Part shown: positions 53,107-61,470 of the stretch, piece by piece
Layout: each line of letters begins with the position of its first letter
How positions within the stretch are numbered: position 1 is the stretch's first letter
Origin: Methylibium sp.
GTDB lineage: Bacteria > Pseudomonadota > Gammaproteobacteria > Burkholderiales > Burkholderiaceae_C
Assembly (NCBI GenBank): GCA_013824165.1
Contig: PNNH01000102.1
Location: forward strand, 62,001 to 126,000
Direction of reading: 5' to 3'
Length of the DNA stretch: 64,000 nt
Translations under genes and position numbers: made by a program
Notes under the pieces: generated by a model
What the model saw: the letters and a program-made list of their open reading frames with translations, nothing else
Told to the model about the DNA's origin: nothing
Database searches by the model: none

Positions 53107-53132
53107 GGCAGGGCAGATAGCCTTGTCGCTTG

Positions 53133-53153
53133 CGGCCCCTGCGGGGGCCGTTT
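53133..53153 (+). terminator. Rho-independent terminator after the HlyD-family gene
   Basis: Stem CGGCCCC / GGGGCCG (53133-53150) with a 4-nt loop, followed by TTTCATTT. It could attenuate transcription into the TolC-type gene. Confidence 0.65.
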
Positions 53154-53252
53154 CATTTGTGGCCCTGCCAGAACGCCTGGCCATCGATTTGAGGCCGCTC
53201 GGTCGAGTTGTTCGGCCCTTCAGCGGCGCCGCGCTGTGTTGAAGTACCGCTT

Positions 53253-54716
53253 ATGTCGAGTCCTCACACAGATCGCCCTCAAGTTTCCGCAAAAGCGGTG
53301 CTGGCACAGAGCCTGGCCGTGGCTGTGCTGCTGCTGGCGCCGGCCGCTTCCGGGCTGGCGGCGGCACCTGCCAAGGCCAAGCCGGCAGCACGCGTCGTCA
53401 AGCCTGCGCCGGAACCGGTGGCCGCTGCGCCCACCGACTCGCGCCAGAGCCGCTGCGGCGAGGAGGATGCGCTGCCGTCCAGCGCGGGGCGCGATGCGAG
53501 CATGCTCGAGACCAGCAATGCCGACCCGCGCATCCAGCTGCAGCAGCTGGTGCAGACGGCCATCCAGCGCAGCCAATCGGTCGGCGCGGTGACGCTGCTG
53601 GCCCAGGCGGCGCGCTACGAGTGGGAAGAGGCGCGGGCCTCGCGCTTGCCTCAGGTCAGCCTGGGCGGCATGCTGTCCCAAGTGGGCAGCAAGACCGATG
53701 GCCTGCCGCTGGAGCAGGGCCCCAAGGGCACGATCAGCATCAATGTCACGGCGCCGCTGTTCGATTCCGGCCGCCTGAGCCAGCTGGCAGCCTGGCGCAG
53801 CCAGTTGGCCGAGTCGGCCCGCCATGGCCTGATCAATGCCGAGCAGCAGTTGGCCTTGCAGACGGTTTCTCTGGCCATGGACCGCAGCCGCTATCAGCTG
53901 CAGATCCAGGTTTATGGCCAGTATGTGCGCAAGATGGCCTGCCTGGTTGAGGCGCTCGAATTCATCGTCAAGCAGGACCGCGGCCGCGCCAGCGAGCTGG
54001 TGCAGGCGCAGAAGAACCGCCAGCAGGCCGAGCTGGCCGTCGAGCAGACGCATTCAGCGCTGCGCCAGACCGAGATCCGCCTGAAGCGCTTCGTCGGGGA
54101 CGAACTGCCGGCCAGCGCCAGTTACTCTGCCCTGCTGACGCAGGTGCCCGAGCTGGGCGAGATGCAGCGCGATGTCGAACTGGCCCCCGAAGTGGCCCAG
54201 CTCGCCGCGCAGGAACGCGCCCAGTCGCGCTACGCCGAGTCGGTGGCGGCGGGCTACAAGACCCAGGTCAATGTGCTGCTCAATGGGGCGGCGATCGCGG
54301 GGCAGGGCAAGGGCGGGGATTTCCTCGCTGGCGTCAACGTCAATATTCCGCTCTATAACGCCAGTGCGGACCCCAGCATCAACGCTGCCCGCAAGCGCGC
54401 CGAGGCGGTTCGGCTGCAACGCGAGGACGCGATCGAGTCGCGCCGCTATCGCATGGCCGATATGCATGAATCGGCCTTGTCCGCCTTTGATCGCGCGCGC
54501 CGCATCGTCGAGATACTGCGCAACAGCGACCGTGTGCGCGCCTCCACGCTGCAGCAGTGGCAGCAGCTGGGCCGGCGCTCGCTGTTCGACGTGATGGGTT
54601 CAGAGGCCGACTACTATGGCCTGCGCGTCGCCCATGTGAACGCCATCTTCGACGGCCAGCAGGCCGTGGCGCTGATGTGGTCCATGGGCCGCGGCGTGAT
54701 GACCCCCTTGCGCTGA
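53253..54716 (+). CDS. TolC-family outer membrane channel of the type I secretion system
   Basis: The 487-residue protein has a signal peptide (hydrophobic AVLAQSLAVAVLLLAPAASG, cleavage after about residue 38) and a Pro/Ala linker, then the TolC helical-barrel repeats: EWEEARASRLPQVSLGGMLS, DSGRLSQLAAWRSQLAES, and LAAQERAQSRYAESVAAGYK with a second repeat later (INAARKRAEAVRLQREDAIE). It provides the outer-membrane exit. The longer frame starts with an unlikely GTG; the ATG at 53253 yields the signal peptide. Confidence 0.9.
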   Translation: MSSPHTDRPQVSAKAVLAQSLAVAVLLLAPAASGLAAAPAKAKPAARVVKPAPEPVAAAPTDSRQSRCGEEDALPSSAGRDASMLETSNADPRIQLQQLVQTAIQRSQSVGAVTLLAQAARYEWEEARASRLPQVSLGGMLSQVGSKTDGLPLEQGPKGTISINVTAPLFDSGRLSQLAAWRSQLAESARHGLINAEQQLALQTVSLAMDRSRYQLQIQVYGQYVRKMACLVEALEFIVKQDRGRASELVQAQKNRQQAELAVEQTHSALRQTEIRLKRFVGDELPASASYSALLTQVPELGEMQRDVELAPEVAQLAAQERAQSRYAESVAAGYKTQVNVLLNGAAIAGQGKGGDFLAGVNVNIPLYNASADPSINAARKRAEAVRLQREDAIESRRYRMADMHESALSAFDRARRIVEILRNSDRVRASTLQQWQQLGRRSLFDVMGSEADYYGLRVAHVNAIFDGQQAVALMWSMGRGVMTPLR

Positions 54717-54721
54717 CCGCC

Positions 54722-55516
54722 ATGGCCCCTCAATTCAGTTTCATCGTCACCACCCACCTGCGCGCGTCGCTGCTGCGCCGTTCGCTGGGCAGCATACTGG
54801 CGCAGAGCGTGCAGGATTTCGAGATCATTGTGGTCGCTGACGCGCTGGATGCTGGCACGGCCGCCGCCGTGGCCGAGTTGCTGCGGCCGCAGGATGTCTT
54901 CATCAAGCGCAACGGCCGGCCCGGTCCGGCCGAGAGCCGCAACGCCGGCGTGCGCGCCGCGCAGGGTGAGTGGGTGCTGTTCCTGGACGACGACGACAGC
55001 CTGGAGCCGCATCACCTGGCCGCGCTCGATGCGGCGATCCAGGCACAAGGCCCGCAGGCCCAGGTGTTGTTCTCCGACATCCAGGTGGTCAAGGAGAACC
55101 GCAGCGAGTCCGGCGTCGAGTTTCTGCAGCGCGACGCGGTTCCGCTGGGGCATGTGCCGGTCGAGACCCTGCATCTGAAGAATTTCATCCCCAATAACGC
55201 GCTGGCCTTTCGCCGCAGCGTGCTGGAGGGCTGCGAGGTCGATCCTCATCTGGCCTCGCAAGAGGACTGGGACTTTCTGCTGGCCGTCTGCGCCAAGGCC
55301 ATGCCGCGCCACTATGCCGGCGGTGGCGCGGTGGTGCACAAGGACGTCAATCCGGGCACACGCCGCGGCAGCTCGGAAAGCTCCAACGATCAGACCGTGG
55401 TGCTGGACTTCCTGCACATCTACCGTCGCTGGCCCGCGCCCAGTGAGGCCTGGCGCGAGCAACGCAAGGCGCTGATCCGCAGCGTCGGCCTGGACTTGCC
55501 GCAAAACTGGTTTTGA
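54722..55516 (+). CDS. Glycosyltransferase family 2 (first of two)
   Basis: The 264-residue protein has the GT2 opening FSFIVTTHLRASLLRRSL with QDFEIIVVAD, and the metal-binding acidic run D89-D92 in WVLFLDDDDSLEP, followed by an ED motif (SQEDWDFLLA) for the catalytic base. It has no membrane anchor. It begins 5 nt after the TolC gene, so it belongs to the secretion locus. Acceptor unknown. Confidence 0.9.
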   Translation: MAPQFSFIVTTHLRASLLRRSLGSILAQSVQDFEIIVVADALDAGTAAAVAELLRPQDVFIKRNGRPGPAESRNAGVRAAQGEWVLFLDDDDSLEPHHLAALDAAIQAQGPQAQVLFSDIQVVKENRSESGVEFLQRDAVPLGHVPVETLHLKNFIPNNALAFRRSVLEGCEVDPHLASQEDWDFLLAVCAKAMPRHYAGGGAVVHKDVNPGTRRGSSESSNDQTVVLDFLHIYRRWPAPSEAWREQRKALIRSVGLDLPQNWF

Positions 55517-55549
55517 GCCGCCGGCCGCGCGCCGCAAGGACCTATCGAG

Positions 55550-56434
55550 ATGCCCCTGATTTCCGTCGTCATGCCGGCCCGCAATGCGGCGACCACCTTG
55601 GCCGAGAGCCTGGAAAGCCTGGCCGCCCAGAGCTTCAAGGACTTCGAGCTGGTGCTCGTCAATGACGGCTCCAGCGACGAGACCGTCGCCATTGCCGAAA
55701 GCTTTGCCGGCCGGCTGAACCTGCGCCTGGTCCACCACGAGAGCTCGTTGGGCGTGGCCCGCTCCATCAATGACGGTCTGGCGCAAAGTGATTCCGAATT
55801 CGTCGCCCGGCTCGATTCGGACGATCTGGCCCAGCCCGAGCGCCTGGCGCGTCAGCTGGAGTTCCTTCGCGCCAACCCGCAAGTGGGCGTGTGTGGCACG
55901 CATGTGCTGGTGTTCTCGCGCGAGCATGATCAGAGCTTCGTGCTGAACCACCCGACCAGCAGCGCCGGCATCCGCACGGCCCTGGTGCAGCGCTGCGCGA
56001 TTGCCCACCCCTCGGTGATGCTGCGCCGCCAGGTCTTCGAGCTGGCCGGAAGCTACGACCTGCGCTTCGACTTTGCCGAAGACTACGAACTCTGGTGCCG
56101 TGCCAGCCTGCTGGGCGTGCAATTCGCCAACATCGCCGAGCCGCTGACGCATTACCGCAAGCATGCCGGTCAGGTCAGCCAGCAGAAGGCGCAGCTCCAG
56201 TACGAGCGCGACATGGCGATCAAGACGCGCTACATGACGGCCTGGCTGCAGGGAGAGGCCCCGGGCCTGCTGCCACAGTTCCTGGCCCTGCAGACCCGCT
56301 TTCCGAACCGTGAGATGGCGCTGGCCGTGCTGCAGCAATGCGGCATGGCGATGACCAAGCTTGCGCGCGCCGTGCCCGACGCGGATGAGTTCTGCCGCAT
56401 CATGACCGGCAGCCTGCTGCGTCACCTGGGCTGA
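55550..56434 (+). CDS. Glycosyltransferase family 2 (second of two)
   Basis: The 294-residue protein has PLISVVMPARNAATTLAESL with the donor Asp D39 (VLVNDGSSDE), the metal motif D89-S-D-D (VARLDSDDLAQPERL) and a later FDFAEDYELWCRA acidic motif. The layout is close to bacterial capsule or O-antigen GT2 enzymes. It is part of the gene row starting with the secretion system. Acceptor unknown. Confidence 0.92.
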   Translation: MPLISVVMPARNAATTLAESLESLAAQSFKDFELVLVNDGSSDETVAIAESFAGRLNLRLVHHESSLGVARSINDGLAQSDSEFVARLDSDDLAQPERLARQLEFLRANPQVGVCGTHVLVFSREHDQSFVLNHPTSSAGIRTALVQRCAIAHPSVMLRRQVFELAGSYDLRFDFAEDYELWCRASLLGVQFANIAEPLTHYRKHAGQVSQQKAQLQYERDMAIKTRYMTAWLQGEAPGLLPQFLALQTRFPNREMALAVLQQCGMAMTKLARAVPDADEFCRIMTGSLLRHLG

Positions 56435-56476
56435 GTGCCCGCATCCTCGACAAGAATCAAGAAATCAGGAGCAAGC

Positions 56477-57994
56477 ATGTCCGGCAACGCCAACGCACTG
56501 ACCGTCGTCAACTACGCCAAGGGCGGCATCGGCAACCAGCTGTTCCAGCAGGTCTTCGCTGCCAGCCTGGCGCGCCGCATGGGTGGCCATCTGCGCACCG
56601 ACACCAGCTATTTCGGTGCCGACCCCTACGGCTTCTCGGCTGCGGTCTGGAACCTCGACCCCGAGGCGCAGCACACCAGCGTCGCCGAGCACCGTGGCGC
56701 TGGCAGCTATCTGCTCAAGGAAGGCCAGATCCGCGCCCTGGATCAACTGCAGCAGCTGCCCGCCGACGCCCGCAGCCTGGTGCTGGAAGGCTATTGGCAG
56801 GGCGAGGCCTACTTCGACGCCGAGGTGGCCCGCCAGACCTACGCGCAGCTTGCTGCCAAGGTTGGGCCGCAGCTTGATGCCGCGCTGCTGGCGCGGCTGC
56901 GCGCCAGCCCGAATGCGGTGGCCGTGCATCTGCGCCGGCGCGACTATGCCCATATGGGCTTGTGCAAGGACAGCTACTACATCGCTGCCATCGAGCACCT
57001 GCGCCTCAACCATGCCGATGCCGAGCTGTTCGTGTTCTCTGATGAGCCCAACTACACCCGTCATCTGCTGCAAAGCCGTGGCCTGGCCTTCACGCCGGTG
57101 GCCAGCGGCAGCGATCTGGGCGATCTCTACCTGATGTCGCTGTGCCGGCATTTCGTGATCTCCAACTCCAGCTATTCCTGGTGGGGCGCCTGGTTCGGCG
57201 AGCAGTGCGGCGGCCGTGGCGGCCTGGTGATTGCGCCCAAGGAGTGGGTCACCATCGATGCCACGCCGTCGCCATGCCCGGCGCGCTGGCTGCAGCTCGC
57301 CGATGCGGTGAAGCCCTTCGCCGTGGACCCGGCCGAGCTGGCGGGCTTTGCCGCGCGCCTGCAACGCCAGCGCTTCGACGAGGCGATTCGTGGCTGGTTT
57401 GGCGGCCGTGGCGACCAGACCCTGCGCGTGGACTTCAAGGACCTCGGCCCGGACAGCCTGGTGCTGGACCTGGGCGGCTACAAGGGCGACTGGACGGCCG
57501 AGATCAGCCAGCGCTATGGATCGAACCTGATGGTGTTCGAGCCGATCCAGGGCTTCCACGAGCAGATCTGCAGCCGCTTTGCCGCCAACCCCAAGGTGCG
57601 GCCCTTCCAGTTCGGTCTGGGTGCGCGCGACGAGGTGCTGGAGATGCACCACAGCGCCGACGGCACCGGCGCCTTCGTCAAAGGCCAAGCCGAGCAGGTG
57701 AGGCTGGTCGAGGCCAGCCGCTTCCTGCGCGAGCAGGGTGTACAGCGCATCGATCTGCTGAAGATCAATATCGAAGGCGGTGAGTACGAGCTGCTGGAGC
57801 ACCTGATCGCCACCGGTGAGATGGCCCGCGTGCGCCGTCTGCAGGTGCAGTTCCACGATTTCGTCCCCGACGCGGTCGCGCGCCGCGCGCGCCTGGTCGA
57901 GCAGCTGTCGCGCACGCACCGCCAGAACTGGTGCTTCTACTTCGTGTGGGAAGAGTGGGAGCTGATCGCTCCCGTGCAAGCCGAGGGGCACTGA
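56477..57994 (+). CDS. Fusion of a GT11 alpha-1,2-fucosyltransferase-like domain and an FkbM methyltransferase domain
   Basis: The N-terminal part (about 1-300) has the GT11 pattern: GGIGNQLFQ at residues 16-24, VAVHLRRRDYAHMG (the HxRRxD motif, H151), and SNSSYSWWGAWFGEQ. From about 315 on it reads LRVDFKDLGPDSLVLDLGGYKGDW and later ILLKINIEGGEYELLEHL (seen as DLLKINIEGGEYELLEH), the FkbM SAM-methyltransferase motifs. One polypeptide would thus add a fucose-like sugar and methylate a sugar or its acceptor. The ATG at 56477 follows AGGAG. A fusion of these two domains is not one I recall as common. Confidence 0.88.
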   Translation: MSGNANALTVVNYAKGGIGNQLFQQVFAASLARRMGGHLRTDTSYFGADPYGFSAAVWNLDPEAQHTSVAEHRGAGSYLLKEGQIRALDQLQQLPADARSLVLEGYWQGEAYFDAEVARQTYAQLAAKVGPQLDAALLARLRASPNAVAVHLRRRDYAHMGLCKDSYYIAAIEHLRLNHADAELFVFSDEPNYTRHLLQSRGLAFTPVASGSDLGDLYLMSLCRHFVISNSSYSWWGAWFGEQCGGRGGLVIAPKEWVTIDATPSPCPARWLQLADAVKPFAVDPAELAGFAARLQRQRFDEAIRGWFGGRGDQTLRVDFKDLGPDSLVLDLGGYKGDWTAEISQRYGSNLMVFEPIQGFHEQICSRFAANPKVRPFQFGLGARDEVLEMHHSADGTGAFVKGQAEQVRLVEASRFLREQGVQRIDLLKINIEGGEYELLEHLIATGEMARVRRLQVQFHDFVPDAVARRARLVEQLSRTHRQNWCFYFVWEEWELIAPVQAEGH

Positions 57995-58798
57995 ATGTTC
58001 AAGGCTGAGAACTTCGGCATCAGCTGGCTGGATCTGCAGCTGCCGTTCCCCTGCGAGATCCACCACTGCACTGCGCGCCAGCAGCCCGACCCTGGGCGCT
58101 TTTCGGTGCTGAGCCACTACACCGAGCCTCGGCCGCTGAAGTGGCCGGCCGAGACGGTGCGCCAGTACGCCGGCCTCTTCGATCTGATCCTCACCAACGA
58201 AGAGTCGCTGCTGGACCTGCCCAACGCCATGTTCGCGCTGTTCGGCGGGAGCTGGGTCAAGTCCTGGCCCCAGGCCAAGCGCTTCGAGACGTCCTTTCTG
58301 TACAGCAACGGCGTCGGCGCCGAGCAGCACTTTGCCGGCTATCGCGACCGCCGCCAGATCTGGCTGCGCCAGCACGAGATGAAGCAGGCGCTGCGCTTCT
58401 ACACCTCCAAGATGCGCCCGCCCGAGGGCATCGCCGAGTTGCAGCCCTATCCCTTCGACGACAAGACGCCGCTGTTCGAGTCGATGTTCTCCATCATCGT
58501 GGAGAACGACTATCAGCCGCACTACTTCACCGAGAAGCTGATCGACTCGCTGCGTGCCTACACGGTGCCGATTTATCTGGGCGCACCCAATATCGGCAAA
58601 TACTTCGACACCCGCGGCATGCTGTTGCCCTCGTCGATCGACGAGCTGGTGGCCATGGTCAACGCGCTCACGCCCGATGACTACTGGTCGCGCATGGCGG
58701 CGATGCATGCCAACTTCGAGCGTTCGAAGCCGTACTGGGACCTGCTGGAGCGCCTGAGTGGCTATATCCAGGAAGGCCATCGCCTGCGTCGGCGCTAA
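57995..58798 (+). CDS. GT10 alpha-1,3/4-fucosyltransferase-like protein
   Basis: The 267-residue protein carries the GT10 signature in SIIVENDYQPHYFTEKLIDSLRAYTVPIYLG, i.e. the FxxxxEN...(Y)xTEK...VPIYxG pattern, around residues 165-200, and an N-terminal Rossmann half. Bacterial members transfer fucose from GDP-fucose to N-acetylglucosamine-containing acceptors. ATG at 57995 follows the preceding stop codon without a gap. Confidence 0.88.
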   Translation: MFKAENFGISWLDLQLPFPCEIHHCTARQQPDPGRFSVLSHYTEPRPLKWPAETVRQYAGLFDLILTNEESLLDLPNAMFALFGGSWVKSWPQAKRFETSFLYSNGVGAEQHFAGYRDRRQIWLRQHEMKQALRFYTSKMRPPEGIAELQPYPFDDKTPLFESMFSIIVENDYQPHYFTEKLIDSLRAYTVPIYLGAPNIGKYFDTRGMLLPSSIDELVAMVNALTPDDYWSRMAAMHANFERSKPYWDLLERLSGYIQEGHRLRRR

Positions 58799-58832
58799 AG
58801 TGCGCGGGTTCGTCAGAGCACAGGAGTCGCCG

Positions 58833-59723
58833 GTGGCGCAAGTTCAGAAAATTCATCCCAGCGCGCTGGTGCAGAGCCGCGTACTCGGCGCCGACTGTGA
58901 GATCGGACCGTTTGCGTTGATCGAGGCCGATGTCGAGTTGGGGCAGGGCGTTGAGGTGGGCGCCGGCGTCTACCTCTGGTCGGGCATGGTGGTCGAGGAC
59001 AGTGCGCGGATCGCGGCGCGCGTGTGCTTCTCGCGTGGCGATGGCGGCAAGCTTTGCACCACCCACGTGCGCGCTGGCGTTCAGATCGGCGAGAACGCCA
59101 CCATCGCGGCCGGTGTGGTGCTGGGCGCGGGCTGCCGCATCGCGGCCGGCTCGGTGGTGACGCGCGACGTGCCGCCCAACGCCATCGTCAGCGGCAATCC
59201 GGCGCATATCAGCGGCTATGTCAACACACCGCACCTGGACCTGCCAGGGCAGGGCGCGCGTGGCAGCGCACTGGCCGGGCAGGACGAACTGCCGGCACTC
59301 AATGTCGCCGCCGCACGATTGCACCGCCTGCCCAAGATCGTCGACCTGCGCGGCGCCCTGAGCTTTGGCGAGACCGGCGCGCATCTGCCGTTCACGCCCG
59401 AGCGTGTCTTCCTGGTCTACGACGTGCCCAGCAAGGAAGTGCGCGGCGAGCACGCGCACAAGGCCTGCCACCAGTTCCTGGTGTGCGTGAAAGGCAGCGT
59501 CGGCATCGTGCTTGACGATGGCGCCCGGCGCGACGAGATCATGCTGGACAGCGCCCGCGTCGGCCTGCACATCCCGCCGATGGTCTGGGGCATCCAGTAC
59601 CAGTTCTCGTCCGATGCGGTGCTGCTGGTGCTGGCCTCGGACCGCTACAGCGCCGAGGACTACATCCGCAACTACGACGAATTTCTGGCGGCGGTGAAAA
59701 CCCCGGGCGGCGCCCATGGCTGA
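58833..59723 (+). CDS. Bifunctional hexapeptide acetyltransferase / sugar 3,4-ketoisomerase (WxcM/FdtA type)
   Basis: The 296-residue protein combines two parts. Residues 1 to ~160 are a left-handed beta-helix acyltransferase ([50 protein letters not shown]). From ~165 on comes a cupin ketoisomerase with [18 protein letters not shown], the FdtA/QdtA signature. It would isomerise dTDP-4-keto-6-deoxyglucose to the 3-keto sugar and acetylate the later 3-amino product. GTG at 58833 with AGGAG. The aminotransferase gene overlaps its end by 8 nt. Whether Fuc3NAc or Qui3NAc is made is not decided by the motif. Confidence 0.87.
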   Translation: MAQVQKIHPSALVQSRVLGADCEIGPFALIEADVELGQGVEVGAGVYLWSGMVVEDSARIAARVCFSRGDGGKLCTTHVRAGVQIGENATIAAGVVLGAGCRIAAGSVVTRDVPPNAIVSGNPAHISGYVNTPHLDLPGQGARGSALAGQDELPALNVAAARLHRLPKIVDLRGALSFGETGAHLPFTPERVFLVYDVPSKEVRGEHAHKACHQFLVCVKGSVGIVLDDGARRDEIMLDSARVGLHIPPMVWGIQYQFSSDAVLLVLASDRYSAEDYIRNYDEFLAAVKTPGGAHG

Positions 59724-60822
59724 AATCAACATCCCCTTCCTGGACCTGCAGCCCATCTACCGCGCCAGCCAGCCCGGCATCGACGCGGCCCTGGCCCGCG
59801 TGGCCGGCAGCGGCTGGTTTCTGCTCGGCAAGGAGCTCAGCGCCTTCGAGGCCGCTTACGCGCAGCAGTGCGGCGCTGCCCACGGTGTGGGCCTGGCCAA
59901 TGGCCTGGATGCGCTGCATCTGGCGCTGCTGGCGCTCGGCGTGGGCCCAGGCGATGAGGTGATCGTACCGTCCAACACCTATATCGCGACCTGGCTGGCG
60001 GTTAGCCAGTGCGGTGCGACGCCGGTGCCGGTCGAGCCGGATGCGGCCACCTTCAACCTCGATCCGGCGCGCATCGAAGCGGCCATCACGCCGCGCACGA
60101 AGGTGCTGCTGCCGGTGCATCTGTATGGCCAGGCGGCCGACATGGATGCGATCCACGCCATTGCCGCCAAGCATGGCCTGAAGGTGCTGGACGACTGCGC
60201 GCAGGCCCACGCCGCACGCTACAAGGGACGTGCCGTGGGCAGCCTGGCCGATGTGTCGGCCTGGAGCTTCTACCCCGGCAAGAACCTTGGTGCGATGGGC
60301 GATGGTGGCGGTGCCACCACCGACGATGCCGCGCTGGCCGAGCGCCTTCGCGTGCTGCGCAACTACGGCTCGCGGGTCAAGTATCACAACGAGGTCAAGG
60401 GCTTCAATTCGCGCCTGGACGAGATCCAGGCCGCGGTGCTGGCGGCCAAGCTGCCCGCGCTTGAGGCGCAGACCGACGAGCGCCGCGCCATCGCTGCGCG
60501 CTATCTCGCAGGCCTGCAAGGCCTGCCGCTGCAACTGCCGCATGTGCCCGACTGGACCGAGCCGGCCTGGCATCTGTTCGTTGTGCGCCATGCGGACCGC
60601 GATGGCCTGCAGCAGCGCCTCGCCGCCCAGGGCATCGGCACGCTGATTCACTATCCCGTGCCGCCGCATCTGCAGCCGGCCTATGCCGAGCTGGGCTATG
60701 CCGAGGGAGACTTCCCCATCGCCGAGGCCATGCACCGCGAGGTGCTGAGCCTGCCGCTCTGGCCAGGCATGAGCGAGGCGCAGATCGAACGCGTGATCGC
60801 GGCCGTGCGCGCCTGCGCTTGA
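59716..60822 (+). CDS. DegT/DnrJ/EryC1 aminotransferase, 3-amino-3,6-dideoxyhexose type
   Basis: The 368-residue PLP enzyme has the sugar aminotransferase pattern: [41 protein letters not shown], and the cofactor lysine K189 in [15 protein letters not shown]. In this position after the ketoisomerase it would act as FdtB/QdtB on the 3-keto sugar, making dTDP-3-amino-3,6-dideoxyhexose. It overlaps the previous gene by 8 nt and converges with the acetyltransferase at 60836 (13-nt gap). Confidence 0.92.
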   Translation: MAEINIPFLDLQPIYRASQPGIDAALARVAGSGWFLLGKELSAFEAAYAQQCGAAHGVGLANGLDALHLALLALGVGPGDEVIVPSNTYIATWLAVSQCGATPVPVEPDAATFNLDPARIEAAITPRTKVLLPVHLYGQAADMDAIHAIAAKHGLKVLDDCAQAHAARYKGRAVGSLADVSAWSFYPGKNLGAMGDGGGATTDDAALAERLRVLRNYGSRVKYHNEVKGFNSRLDEIQAAVLAAKLPALEAQTDERRAIAARYLAGLQGLPLQLPHVPDWTEPAWHLFVVRHADRDGLQQRLAAQGIGTLIHYPVPPHLQPAYAELGYAEGDFPIAEAMHREVLSLPLWPGMSEAQIERVIAAVRACA

Positions 60823-60835
60823 GCCTCTTGCTGCG

Positions 60836-61315
60836 CTAACTGCGCGGTGCCGGCCCGCGTGAGCGCGCCGGATTTCCCACCCAGAGCTCGCCCGCCGGCA
60901 CATCGCGTGTGACCACGCTGCCGGCGCCGATCAGCGCGCCCGCGCCGATGGTCACGCCGCCCAGGATGGTGGCGTTGGCGCCGATCGAGGCGCCGCGCTC
61001 CACCACCGTGCGCTGGAAGACCTCGGGGTAGACCTTGGAGCGCGGGTACTTGTCGTTGGCGAAGGTGACGTTGGGGCCGATGAAGACATCGTCCTCCAGC
61101 GTGATGCCGTCCCAAAGCTGCACGCCGCACTTGACGGTGACGCGGTCACCGACCCGCACATCGTTCTCGATGAAGCACTGCGCGTTGATATTGCAGTCGC
61201 GCCCGATTTGGGCGCCAGCCAGCACCACGCAGAACTGCCACACCGTGCTGCCGGGGCCGATGCTCGGGCTCTGCACATCGGCGCTGGGGTGGATCTTGGC
61301 GGCGGTGTCGGTCAT
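60836..61315 (-). CDS. Hexapeptide-repeat acetyltransferase, WbbJ/FdtC type
   Basis: The 159-residue protein is a left-handed beta-helix: [79 protein letters not shown] and a final [19 protein letters not shown]. It resembles enzymes that acetylate the 3-amino group of dTDP-3-amino-3,6-dideoxyhexoses, and its fold repeats the first half of the fusion protein at 58833. ATG at 61315 is the standard start. It is on the opposite strand, beside the repeat protein. Confidence 0.88.
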   Translation of the reverse strand: MTDTAAKIHPSADVQSPSIGPGSTVWQFCVVLAGAQIGRDCNINAQCFIENDVRVGDRVTVKCGVQLWDGITLEDDVFIGPNVTFANDKYPRSKVYPEVFQRTVVERGASIGANATILGGVTIGAGALIGAGSVVTRDVPAGELWVGNPARSRGPAPRS

Positions 61316-61390
61316 GGGCTGCAGCGTCGAAACAGAATGGCGGCCAGCATAAGCCAAGAAGTCAACCGCTCGGCCGGCCCGCGCAAGACA

Positions 61391-61427
61391 GGACGCCCCG
61401 CCAGGCTGTGAACCCGGCGGGGCGTCC
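61391..61427. terminator. Hairpin between the repeat protein and the acetyltransferase
   Basis: A 12-bp perfect stem (GGACGCCCCGCC / GGCGGGGCGTCC) with a 13-nt loop lies 44 nt beyond the stop of the repeat protein. On the minus strand it is followed only by TGTCTT, on the plus strand by CTTTAT, so it is a moderate terminator candidate for the large gene. Confidence 0.6.
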
Positions 61428-61470
61428 CTTTATCGACCCCGAGCGGTCGATGCGTGGCGCTGTGCGCTTC

